Part shown: in pieces, positions 41,374 through 49,358 of the stretch
How positions within the stretch are numbered: the stretch's first letter is position 1
How the letters are laid out: every line of letters starts with the position of its first letter
NCBI GenBank assembly: GCA_035937795.1
Contig: DASZHO010000012.1
Coordinates: 3,828-67,827, forward strand
Direction: 5' to 3'
DNA length: 64,000 nucleotides
From: JAMQPK01 sp035937795
GTDB taxonomy: Bacteria > Acidobacteriota > Vicinamibacteria > Vicinamibacterales > JAMQPK01
Notes under the pieces: model-generated
Database searches by the model: none
What the model was told of the DNA's origin: nothing
Seen by the model: only the letters and a program-made list of their open reading frames with translations
Translations under genes and position numbers: made by a program

Positions 41374-42332
41374 TGGCGCGCTCGATGTTGTCTGCGGAGC
41401 GCCCGACCGTGGCGGTCGAGATTGCGCGGCACCGCGTCTCGGCGGCGTCGATTCACTCGCGCGATTCCGCGCTGGTCGTCGCGTCTCATGCGGTGGAGCC
41501 GCTGCCCCCCGGCGTCGTGAGCCCTGCGCTGAACGCGGCCAATATCTCGGACCCGCGCGCCGTGACCGAGGCGCTTCGCCGCGTGTTCGATCGCCTGGGC
41601 GTCCGGCCAAGGCGGATCGCGCTCGCCATTCCCGACACCGTGGCCAAGGTGTCGCTGCTGCGCTTCGAAAAGGTCCCCGATCGCCAACGGGACCTCGAGG
41701 AGCTCGTGCGGTGGCAGGTGCGAAAGGCTGTGCCGTTTCGGGTCGAAGACGCGCAGCTCAGCTTTGTGCCCGGCATCACGGCCGCCGATGGCAGCGCCGA
41801 GTTCGTCGTCGTGATTGCGCGAAGGGACATCGTTCAGGAGTACGAGCTGGCGTGCGCCGCCGCGGGAGCCCAGGCGGGGATCGTCGATCTGACAACATTC
41901 AACGTGATCAACGCGGTGCTGGCCGCTCCGAGCGCGCCCGCCGAGGACTGGCTGCTGGTGCACGTCACCCAGGAGGACGCGACGATGGCGATTCTGCGGG
42001 GCGAGCACCTGGTCTTTTTCAGAAATCGGGCCGGCGAAGGGGAATCCAGCCTGGCCGACATGGTGCATCAGACCGCGATGTACTACGAGGACCGGCTGAG
42101 CGGGACCGGGTTCGGCCGCGTGCTGCTGGCGGGGTCGGGGTCCGCGGCCGGCCAGGGGGGGTCGGATGCCGACTACCTGCGCCGCGCCCTCGAGCAGCGG
42201 CTGGCCACGAAGGTCGATCAGGTCGATCCCCGTCAGGCAGCCAGTCTGACCGACCGCATTACCGCCAACGCGGACCTGCTGAACACGCTCGCGCCCCTCG
42301 TGGGCCTCATCGTGCGCGAGAAAGCTGCCTAG
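41373..42332 (+). CDS. pilM: Type IV pilus assembly protein PilM-like
   Basis: The 319-residue product has an actin-like ATPase fold of the PilM/FtsA type: TVAVEIARHRVSAASIHSRD, IALAIPDTVAKVSLLRFEKVP, LVRWQVRKAVPFRVEDAQLSF, IVDLTTFNVINAVL. PilM is the cytoplasmic anchor for PilN. The motif TKP in the next product and the gene order fit a PilMNOP inner-membrane complex. The ATG shares its A with the preceding TAA, so translation is coupled. Confidence 0.85.
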   Translation: MARSMLSAERPTVAVEIARHRVSAASIHSRDSALVVASHAVEPLPPGVVSPALNAANISDPRAVTEALRRVFDRLGVRPRRIALAIPDTVAKVSLLRFEKVPDRQRDLEELVRWQVRKAVPFRVEDAQLSFVPGITAADGSAEFVVVIARRDIVQEYELACAAAGAQAGIVDLTTFNVINAVLAAPSAPAEDWLLVHVTQEDATMAILRGEHLVFFRNRAGEGESSLADMVHQTAMYYEDRLSGTGFGRVLLAGSGSAAGQGGSDADYLRRALEQRLATKVDQVDPRQAASLTDRITANADLLNTLAPLVGLIVREKAA

Positions 42333-42334
42333 CC

Positions 42335-42889
42335 GTGCTTCGAACCAACCTTTCGACGAAGCCTTTCTACAACGAGCGGGCCGTTCACTCGGCGGTCGCC
42401 CTGGTCGGACTCGTCGCTGTCGTACTCACCCTGTTCAATGTGACGCAAATTGTGCTGCTGTCGCGGCGGCAGTCGGATCTCAATGGCCGTGCTGCGGCGG
42501 CCGAGCAGCAAGCGCGCCAGCTGCGATCGCACGCCGCGTCGTTGCGCAAGACCATCGATCCCAAACAGCTCGATGCCATTTCTGGCGCGGCGCGCGAGGC
42601 CAACGTCCTGATCGGCCAGCGCCTGTTCTCCTGGACCGATCTGCTGAACCGGCTGGAAACGACGCTGCCCGATGACGTTCGTATCACCGCGATGCGGCCG
42701 CGCGTGGAGAAAGACGGCGCCGTGACGGTGGTGATGGGGGTCGTCGGGAGGCGCGTTGAAGATATGGATCGGTTCATGGCAAACCTGGAGGCCAACGGGT
42801 CGTTCGCTGATGTATACGCGCGCGAGGAGAACGGCACCCAGGACGGATTGAGGCTGGCCACCATCGAAGGGCGGTACCTGCCGAAATGA
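42335..42889 (+). CDS. pilN: Type IV pilus assembly protein PilN-like
   Basis: From the GTG at 42335 the product has 184 residues. The N-terminal LRTNLSTKPFYNERAV is the PilM-binding type motif (NLxxxPF), followed by one transmembrane helix (about 18-40) and a periplasmic coiled-coil plus small domain with LNRLETTLPDDVRITAMRP. The open frame extends upstream within pilM, but no ATG with context exists there, and the GTG lies 2 nt after the pilM stop. It pairs with PilO. Confidence 0.85.
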   Translation: MLRTNLSTKPFYNERAVHSAVALVGLVAVVLTLFNVTQIVLLSRRQSDLNGRAAAAEQQARQLRSHAASLRKTIDPKQLDAISGAAREANVLIGQRLFSWTDLLNRLETTLPDDVRITAMRPRVEKDGAVTVVMGVVGRRVEDMDRFMANLEANGSFADVYAREENGTQDGLRLATIEGRYLPK

Positions 42890-43458
42890 TTCCATTCAAG
42901 CGCGTCTTCGACGAAAACCGCGGGCTCGTGATTCCGGTGGCCGCGGCCCTGGTGCTGAACGTCATTGCGTACGTCGCGATCGTGTACCCGCTCGGCGTAC
43001 GCGTGCGCAACGCCGGCCGGCGGGAGGAAACCGCCGCCAGCGAGCTGCTAGCGGCCCAACGCGACGACCAGGCGTCTGCGGCGATGCTGCAGGGACGCGA
43101 TCGCACCGACACCGCCCTGAAGGCCTTCTACAAGGACGTGCTCCCGAACAGCCTCGCCAGCGCAAACCGCATCACGTATCTCCGGCTGGCCCAGCTCGCC
43201 GAACAGCATCACCTGCGCTACTCGCACCGCAGCGCCGAACCTGAAACGAATCCGCAGGGGCCGCTTACCCGGCTGCGCATCACGACCGTGCTCGAGGGGG
43301 ATTACCAGAACGTCCGGCGGTTCATCTATCAGCTCGAGTCGGGGCCCGACTTCATCGTCATCGATAGCATGACGCTGAACCAGGATCCCGAGGCCGGCGC
43401 GCCGCTGCAGCTCTCGCTCTCGCTATCGACGTTCTACCAACCCGAACATGGAGCGTAA
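42886..43458 (+). CDS. pilO: Type IV pilus assembly protein PilO-like
   Basis: The 190-residue product has one N-terminal transmembrane helix (LVIPVAAALVLNVIAYVAIVYPLG) and a periplasmic domain with a coiled-coil stretch and a ferredoxin-like end (LTRLRITTVLEGDYQNVRRFIYQLES), as in PilO. It overlaps pilN as ATGA. It should heterodimerise with PilN and link to PilP. Confidence 0.85.
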   Translation: MIPFKRVFDENRGLVIPVAAALVLNVIAYVAIVYPLGVRVRNAGRREETAASELLAAQRDDQASAAMLQGRDRTDTALKAFYKDVLPNSLASANRITYLRLAQLAEQHHLRYSHRSAEPETNPQGPLTRLRITTVLEGDYQNVRRFIYQLESGPDFIVIDSMTLNQDPEAGAPLQLSLSLSTFYQPEHGA

Positions 43459-43987
43459 GCGCGAGATCGCGCTCGCCGCCTCAGCGGCGCTGATTGTCGC
43501 GGCAGTGGTGGTTTATCGCGCCCGCTCGGTGCCGCCCGAAGCCGCTCCTGCGAGCCGCTCGCAAGCCGCCGGCAGTGTGGCGGCGAAGCAACCTCCGAAA
43601 GCCCAGCCTGCTGCCGAGCTGAATCTGGAGGCGCTGAACGCCCCTCGGTCCAAGCCGGTCGAAACGGATCGCAATCCCTTCAGGTTCAAACCCAAGCCGC
43701 CGCCTCCTCCGCCACCGCCGCCCCCGCAACCAGTCGTGACGCAGCAGCAGGCCCAGCCGGCTGGACCGCCGCCTCCGCCGCCGATTCCGCTGAAGTTCAT
43801 CGGCAAGGTGGAATCGGGGAAGGCTGGTCTTGTGGCCGTCCTGAGTGACAACCGCGGCGTCTATCAGGGACGCCAGGGTGACATCATCGAAGGCCGCTAT
43901 CGCATACTGCGGATCGGCGTAGAATCAGTTGACCTCGCCTATCTCGACGGGCGCGGTCGCCAGACCATTCGTCTGACAGGACAGTAA
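43448..43987 (+). CDS. PilP/GspC-like inner-membrane protein with polyproline linker
   Basis: The 179-residue product has an N-terminal transmembrane anchor (REIALAASAALIVAAVVVYRA), an Ala/Pro/Gln-rich spacer, a run of about ten prolines (43699 on), and a C-terminal small beta domain: PLKFIGKVESGKAGLVAVLSDNRGVYQGRQGDIIEGRYRILRI. This resembles the PilP/GspC homology region that contacts the secretin. Position between pilO and the secretin supports that role. It overlaps pilO by 11 nt. The homology is weak by eye, so pilP is a positional call. Confidence 0.75.
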   Translation: MERKREIALAASAALIVAAVVVYRARSVPPEAAPASRSQAAGSVAAKQPPKAQPAAELNLEALNAPRSKPVETDRNPFRFKPKPPPPPPPPPPQPVVTQQQAQPAGPPPPPPIPLKFIGKVESGKAGLVAVLSDNRGVYQGRQGDIIEGRYRILRIGVESVDLAYLDGRGRQTIRLTGQ

Positions 43988-43992
43988 AACGG

Positions 43993-46461
43993 ATGAGCCG
44001 ACCGACCAGAGTCTCAGCACTCTTGCTTGCAATTGCTTTACTTTCCGGCTGCGCAGCGGGTCGAGCCTTCCGCAGGGGGGAGGGACGCGCGAGGGCCGGC
44101 GACTGGGATGCGGCGGTGACCTACTATCGCGAGGCGGTTCAGAAAGACCCGAACAGGCTGGTGTATCGAATCGAGCTCGAGCGCGCCATGCTCGCGGCTT
44201 CGCGAGCGCATTTCGATAACGCCAGACAGCTCGAATCGAAAGATCAGCTCGACGCCGCCTTGCTCGAGTACCGCAAGACCACCGAATTCGATCCGAGCAA
44301 CCGCCAGGCCATCGAGAGAGTGATCCAGCTCGAGAAGCAGATCCGCGATCAAATCGAGGCTGCCCGCCCGCGACCTCAGATTACCCAGTTGCGCGAGCAG
44401 GCCCAGCTGGCGGGGGCCGCGCCGCTCCTGAATCCGGCCTCGCGCGACCCGATTCGCGTGCAGTTCAACCAGGCCAGTCTGCGCGACATCCTGACCTTCA
44501 TCGGCAACGCATCCGGAATCAACATCACGTACGACGCGACGTTCCAGGATCGGCCGTTTTCCATCAACATCGTCGCCCCGCTCGAGGGGGCGCTCAACGC
44601 GGTCCTCACAGCCAACGGATTGTTCTACTCGGTGCTCGACGAGCACACGATCATCGTGGCGCAGGACACCAACCCGAACCGGCTGAAATACGACCGCCAG
44701 GTGATTGTGACGTTCCCCATCTCGTACGCCGACGCGACCGAACTGGCCACGATGGTCACAACGATCACCCGCACGACGACGGCAGCCATTCAGCCGGTCA
44801 TCCAGGCGAACAAGACGCCGAACACGATTACGGTGCGCGCCACGCAGGCGGTGATGGACGTGATCCGGCAGGTGATTCTCACCAACGACAAGCCGCGAGC
44901 GGAAATCACGGTGGATGTGGAAGTTCTCGAGGTGAATCGCACGCGCGCGAAGCAATATGGGCTGAATCTTTCGCAGTATCAGATCGGCAGCATTTTCTCG
45001 CCGGAGGTGGCGCCGCCAGGCTCGGCAGGCGCGGGCAGCACGGCGACGGGGACGACCAGCACGACGTCCGACAATCGGCCTTTCAATCTCAACACGATCT
45101 CTCAGGGCATAAGCACCGCGGATTTCTATTTTGCGGTGCCGCAGGCGATCGTGAAATTCCTGGAGACCGATTCCGAGTCGAAGGTCCTGGCGAAGCCGCA
45201 ACTGCGAGGCAGCGAGGGCAACAAGATGACCTTCAAGGTGGGCACCGATGAACCGTACGTGACCACCACATACACCCCCTTCGCGACCGGGGGAGCGAAT
45301 GTCAACCCGCTCTCGGCTGTTTCGACCCGAACCGTCGGCGTCACCGTTGACATCACGGCGCGCGTGACCGATGAGGGAGACATCCTTCTCGATGTCAACC
45401 TCGAGAGCAGTGCACGAGGGGACGACCGCCAGATTACGTCGACCCAGACGGCTCCCTCGTTCGTCACCAGAAATCTCACCACGCGATTGCGCCTCCGTGA
45501 AGGCGAATCGAATCTGCTCGCTGGTCTCCTCCGTGACGATGACCGCAAAATTTTGACGGGATTTCCAGGTCTGATCCGGGTTCCGATCCTGAAAGAACTG
45601 TTTGCGTCGACCGACAACTCGATCTCGCAAACCGACATTGTCATACTCCTGACGCCGAGAGTAGTTCGCACGCACGAGTACACAGCCCGCGATCTCAGTC
45701 CGATCTACGTCGGCACGAATCAGAATTTCGGTTTGACGGGCCCGCCGCCGCTGATTGCCGCGCCGCCTGAAACGCCCGGGACGCCGCAAGCGCAGCCGGC
45801 GCCGCAAACGCAGCCGGCGCAGCCGTTCCAGGGGGTTCCCCCGCAGGGAGTGCCTGTCCCGACGGTTCCCGATTCCGGCGCTCCTGGACAGGTCACGACG
45901 CCTCCGACCCCTCCTCCAACGACATTGTTGCCGCCGGCGGATACCCCGCCTCCGGCAGGAGCGCAGGCCCAGAACGCGGCCCCGCCGCTGGCTCCACCCC
46001 AGCGTGACATGTCGGCGGCGCAGACACCTGCGTCCGCATCGGCGCCGGCGGCCCAGGTAACACTCACTCCTCCGGTCGGCGATGTGCGCGTGGCGGGCGG
46101 CCCCTATATGGTACCGGTGTTCGTCAGCGGCGCCGCCCGGATGTCGACAATCACGGTGACGGTGAGTTTCAATCCTGCGGCCCTGCGCGTCCGGACGATC
46201 CAGGAGGGCAGCTTCATGCGGCAGGGAGGCACGCCTGCCACCTTCACCAACAAGGTCGACGCGACTATCGGACGGATCGATGTGACCTTCGTGCGCACGG
46301 GTGACACCACCGGCGCATCCGGATCGGGCCTGATCGCCGGCATCCTGTTCGACGCCGTGGGCACCGGCACCTCACAACTGAACGTCAGCGGCGTCGCCAC
46401 CGATCCGGGTGGGTCCACGATTCCGATTCAATTCGGTCCAGCCTCTGTTGTCGTACGATAG
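43993..46461 (+). CDS. Outer-membrane secretin (PilQ/GspD) with C-terminal cohesin
   Basis: The 822-residue protein starts with a lipoprotein signal (LLSGC, Cys20) and a TPR-like helical region. STN/N-domains follow (IRVQFNQASLRDILTFIGNASGINITYD; TFPISYADATELATMV), then the secretin core with VDVEVLEVNRTRAKQYGLNL, LKFLETDSESKVLAKP-like sequence, and LLAGLLRDDDRKILTGFPGLIRVPILKELF plus VILLTPRVV. After a long Pro/Ala linker (about residues 590-690) comes a cohesin-type beta domain (AGGPYMVPVFVSGAARMSTITVTVSFNPAALRV). Secretins form the outer-membrane exit ring. A cohesin at the C-terminus is an uncommon accessory that may bind dockerin-like or periplasmic partners. Confidence 0.9.
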   Translation: MSRPTRVSALLLAIALLSGCAAGRAFRRGEGRARAGDWDAAVTYYREAVQKDPNRLVYRIELERAMLAASRAHFDNARQLESKDQLDAALLEYRKTTEFDPSNRQAIERVIQLEKQIRDQIEAARPRPQITQLREQAQLAGAAPLLNPASRDPIRVQFNQASLRDILTFIGNASGINITYDATFQDRPFSINIVAPLEGALNAVLTANGLFYSVLDEHTIIVAQDTNPNRLKYDRQVIVTFPISYADATELATMVTTITRTTTAAIQPVIQANKTPNTITVRATQAVMDVIRQVILTNDKPRAEITVDVEVLEVNRTRAKQYGLNLSQYQIGSIFSPEVAPPGSAGAGSTATGTTSTTSDNRPFNLNTISQGISTADFYFAVPQAIVKFLETDSESKVLAKPQLRGSEGNKMTFKVGTDEPYVTTTYTPFATGGANVNPLSAVSTRTVGVTVDITARVTDEGDILLDVNLESSARGDDRQITSTQTAPSFVTRNLTTRLRLREGESNLLAGLLRDDDRKILTGFPGLIRVPILKELFASTDNSISQTDIVILLTPRVVRTHEYTARDLSPIYVGTNQNFGLTGPPPLIAAPPETPGTPQAQPAPQTQPAQPFQGVPPQGVPVPTVPDSGAPGQVTTPPTPPPTTLLPPADTPPPAGAQAQNAAPPLAPPQRDMSAAQTPASASAPAAQVTLTPPVGDVRVAGGPYMVPVFVSGAARMSTITVTVSFNPAALRVRTIQEGSFMRQGGTPATFTNKVDATIGRIDVTFVRTGDTTGASGSGLIAGILFDAVGTGTSQLNVSGVATDPGGSTIPIQFGPASVVVR

Positions 46462-46468
46462 GGGATAG

Positions 46469-46933
46469 ATGCGCGACCAGGGCTATACCTTCGTTGAAGT
46501 TGCCGTCGTCTGCGCGATCCTCGCGATCCTGGCGTCCGCCATTCTGCCGCTCGCCAAGGTGACCCTGCAGCGCGAGCGCGAGCTCGAGCTGCGCCGCGAC
46601 CTGCGCGAGATGCGGACGGCGATCGACAAGTTCAAGGACGCGGCCGACCAGGGCAAGATTGCGCCGGCCGATTTGCCATCCACCGCGGACGGGTATCCGC
46701 CGACCCTTCAGGTGCTGGTCAACGGCGTCGCCGTGGCGAACAGCAATACGGGCGCGCGGCTTCGGTTTCTCCGGCGGATTCCAATCAATCCGATGACGCA
46801 CGCGGCCGAATGGGGCATGCGCTCCTCGCGCGATGAGGCCACCTCAACCTCGTGGGGCGGCCAGAATGTGTTCGACGTGTTTTCGACCTATCAGGGTCGT
46901 GCGCTCGACGGCACGAAATACAATGATTGGTAG
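46469..46933 (+). CDS. Pseudopilin, GspG-like (first copy)
   Basis: The 154-residue product has a short leader MRDQG followed by YTFVEVAVVCAILAILASAILP, so prepilin peptidase would cut after Gly5 and Glu is at +5 as required. The rest is a GspG-type helix and globular head (LRREMRTAIDKFKDAAD-like) ending in RALDGTKYNDW. It starts 8 nt after the secretin gene and overlaps the next pseudopilin gene by 11 nt. Confidence 0.88.
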   Translation: MRDQGYTFVEVAVVCAILAILASAILPLAKVTLQRERELELRRDLREMRTAIDKFKDAADQGKIAPADLPSTADGYPPTLQVLVNGVAVANSNTGARLRFLRRIPINPMTHAAEWGMRSSRDEATSTSWGGQNVFDVFSTYQGRALDGTKYNDW

Positions 46934-47327
46934 GGCGGGCGCCCGGGCGGCGGGGTTCACGCTGATCGAGGTGCTGATCGTCGTCACGCTGATTGTGGTG
47001 CTGGCCGGGATCGGCCTTGCCACGTACACGACGAGCATCCAGCGATCGAAGGAAGCGGTCCTGCACGAGGATCTGTTCCGGATGCGCGACGCCATCGATC
47101 AGTACTACGCCGACAAGGGGCATTACCCCGCGGACCTGCCGTCGCTCGTGTCCGACGGCTACATGAGGTCGCTGCCGAAGGATCCGGTCACCAACGCGGC
47201 CGATACCTGGCAGACCGTGATGTCGGACGTCGACGCGGCCAATCCGAGCGCGACGCCGGGTGTATACGATGTGAAGAGCGGCGCGCAGGGCATGGCGCTG
47301 GATGGAACGAACTACTCGGACTGGTAA
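46923..47327 (+). CDS. Pseudopilin, GspG-like (second copy)
   Basis: Starting at the ATG at 46923 the product has 134 residues: leader MIGRAGARAAG, then FTLIEVLIVVTLIVVLAGIGLATY with Glu at +5. The globular domain has the GspG layout (FRMRDAIDQYYADKGHYPADLPSLVSDGYMRSLPKDP) and ends MALDGTNYSDW. The shared ALDGTxYxDW ending with the preceding gene points to a tandem duplication. The longer open frame (from 46833) runs inside the previous gene and has no role. Confidence 0.92.
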   Translation: MIGRAGARAAGFTLIEVLIVVTLIVVLAGIGLATYTTSIQRSKEAVLHEDLFRMRDAIDQYYADKGHYPADLPSLVSDGYMRSLPKDPVTNAADTWQTVMSDVDAANPSATPGVYDVKSGAQGMALDGTNYSDW

Positions 47328-47335
47328 CCGGCTAT

Positions 47336-48619
47336 CTAGGGGGCAATCACCACCGAAGCGTTCCCATTCGGACCGCTTGTTGGCGTCACAACCACCGTTA
47401 CTGTTACCGGTATTCTGCCCCCAGTAGACACATACGAGGCACTCGCCTGATTGCCGGTCGTAGTGGCCGAAGGGGGATTCGCCCCCGTCCCAAAGTTCCA
47501 AGCGTAACTCTGCACCGGAGTCGTTGAAGGCGTTACTGTTGCTAAGAAGGTAAAAATAACAGTATTTCCAGCGCCTGGGGTCCCGGATGGTGGCGTGCTT
47601 GAGAGGTTCACGCCGATAGGCGTCGCCGGCCCGACCACAATAATTGTCGACGTCGGTTTTGAATCACCAGAAACACCCGTCCCGGTTGCGGAGACGGTAT
47701 AAGTCCCCGGCGAGTTGTATGTATGAGAGACGCTGGTAGTTCCGCCGCCGAGCGTGCCGCTGGTCGATCCATCGCCGAAGTTGACGACAATCGATTGAAA
47801 CACGTCGCTCGAGGCCCCGGGCGTCACCGTAATGGTAAAACTCACGGGCTGCCCTTGGACCAGCGTAGATCCGGTCGCCGCCGCAATCGTGATGTCGGGT
47901 AGTGCGGTCACTGTGACTTTCACTGTTCCCGGCGTCACCGCGCCGGTGCCGGTCGGGCCCACTGTTGCGGTGACCGTCGCGGTCGTCGTGGTTGTGAGTG
48001 TCGTCGTGGCCTGGCCGATCGAATTCGTTAGCGCGACGGCGTTTGATACGGTGCCGTTGTCCGTGGTGAACACCACGTTCACCCCGATGAGCGGGTTGGT
48101 GTTCGCGTCGGAAACCGTCGCGGTGATCGTGGAACTGCCGCCGTTGGCAGACACGCGGCTCGGGTTCGCGGTGACGAGCACTCGGGCAGCCGCAGCGCCT
48201 CCGACGGTCAGTTTGATGGTCGAGCCGACGCCGGACGTCGTGGTGGCGGCAGGATCTTTGGCCGCCCCTGACGTGGCGTGAACGTCCGCGACGCCCGACT
48301 GGCCGTTGCCGCTGAATTGAGCCGTGGCAACGCCGTTCACGGTTGTGACATCGGTGGGCGACACCGATCCCAGGTCCGTCGAAAAGCTGACGTGCGTGCC
48401 GTTGTGAACCGGTATGCCAGGTTGCGTGAGTACCATGGCGCTGACCTGCACGCTGCCGTTCGATTGGACGACGGTACTGGACGTAGACAACGAAATCGTG
48501 GACTGGCTCGGCGCCAGCAAAGGCACTTTGCTGCAGCCCCCGGCAAGCGCCCCCGCGGTGAGGGCCGCCCATGCCACGAGATTCTTCGAAGCCGAGGGGC
48601 CTGTTATGATGGAAAGCAT
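47336..48619 (-). CDS. Lipoprotein with Ig-like and PKD domains
   Basis: From the ATG at 48619 the product has 427 residues with a lipobox LAGGC (WAALTAGALAGGCSK). Two bacterial Ig-like (Big1) domains are visible (SVQVSAMVLTQPGIPVHNGTHVSFST; ITATVSDANTNPLIGVNVVFTTDNG), each with the TDLGSVSP/NGTVSNA and NGVATAQF/IGQATTTL pattern. PKD-like domains follow (VVNFGDGSTSGTLGGGTTSVSHTYNSPGTYTV; QSYAWNFGTGANPPS). It is surface-exposed or periplasmic adhesion-like. It lies on the opposite strand in the middle of the pseudopilin block, 8 nt from the second GspG stop, which makes a link with that machine plausible but unproven. Confidence 0.88.
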   Translation of the reverse strand: MLSIITGPSASKNLVAWAALTAGALAGGCSKVPLLAPSQSTISLSTSSTVVQSNGSVQVSAMVLTQPGIPVHNGTHVSFSTDLGSVSPTDVTTVNGVATAQFSGNGQSGVADVHATSGAAKDPAATTTSGVGSTIKLTVGGAAAARVLVTANPSRVSANGGSSTITATVSDANTNPLIGVNVVFTTDNGTVSNAVALTNSIGQATTTLTTTTTATVTATVGPTGTGAVTPGTVKVTVTALPDITIAAATGSTLVQGQPVSFTITVTPGASSDVFQSIVVNFGDGSTSGTLGGGTTSVSHTYNSPGTYTVSATGTGVSGDSKPTSTIIVVGPATPIGVNLSSTPPSGTPGAGNTVIFTFLATVTPSTTPVQSYAWNFGTGANPPSATTTGNQASASYVSTGGRIPVTVTVVVTPTSGPNGNASVVIAP

Positions 48620-48635
48620 CCGGCAGTGAGACTCA

Positions 48636-49358
48636 GTGTCTAACCCAAATAGTCCCATGAATTTAGCGGGGAGCGCAAGCCGCCAGACGAACTCGTGGCC
48701 GAGTTGCGGCTACGCGATGGCAGCCCTGCTCATCGCGATGTCGGTGATGGCGATCCTGCTCACCATTGCACTGCCGACCTGGAGGCAGACGATCCAGCGC
48801 GAAAAAGAGGAAGAGCTGATTTTCCGCGGCACGCAGTATTCCCGCGCCATCTCGGCTTACCAGCGCAAGTACGCGAACCAGTCGCCGCCAACGCTCGACG
48901 TGCTTGTAGAGCAGCACTATTTGCGGAGGAAGTTCAAAGATCCGCTCGCGATTACCGCGGACGGTGAATTCCAGCCGCTGTACGTTCAAACGCAGGGCAT
49001 CGGAGGCGGCGGGCAGGCAGGCGCGGGCACCGGCGGGCAGCCGGGCGCCGGTGGGCAAGCCGGCACCGGAACCGGTACGCAGGCGGGCTCGACAGGCACG
49101 CTCGCCAGCACCACGCCGTCCGGCGGCATCATCGGCGTCGCCAGCAAGAACACCGGCCAATCAATCAGAGAATACAACGGCCACACCCACTACAACGAGT
49201 GGCAGTTCATCCCCCTCCAGCAAACAACCCGCGGCGGGGGACCGGGCCAGGGAGGCGCCGGACCAGGCGGCGCAGGGCCGGGGGGGCGCCCCGGACCGGT
49301 CGGGCCAGGGCAGGGGCAGGGAGGCAGGGGCGCCATCACTCCGCAGGGCGGCCGCTGA
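48636..49358 (+). CDS. Atypical pseudopilin with Gly-rich tail, no Glu5
   Basis: The product (240 residues from a GTG at 48636, or 233 from the ATG at 48657) has a class III-like leader ending WPSCG, then YAMAALLIAMSVMAILLTIALPTWRQTIQREKEEELIFRG. Position +5 after the presumed cleavage is Ala, not Glu, as in minor tip pseudopilins of the GspK type. A short globular part (ISAYQRKYANQSPPTLDVLVEQHYLRRKFKDP) is followed by two glycine-rich stretches (from about residue 123 and from about 204). The 3' end overlaps the convergent serine hydrolase by 23 bp. The start codon is not certain. Confidence 0.8.
   Translation: MSNPNSPMNLAGSASRQTNSWPSCGYAMAALLIAMSVMAILLTIALPTWRQTIQREKEEELIFRGTQYSRAISAYQRKYANQSPPTLDVLVEQHYLRRKFKDPLAITADGEFQPLYVQTQGIGGGGQAGAGTGGQPGAGGQAGTGTGTQAGSTGTLASTTPSGGIIGVASKNTGQSIREYNGHTHYNEWQFIPLQQTTRGGGPGQGGAGPGGAGPGGRPGPVGPGQGQGGRGAITPQGGR

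Noticed and set aside
38470..41610. A 1046-codon open frame on the reverse strand over pilC and pilB
   Set aside because: The translation is Arg/His-rich without motifs, and the forward strand encodes two clear machine proteins. Long antisense frames are a common artefact of GC-rich codon usage.
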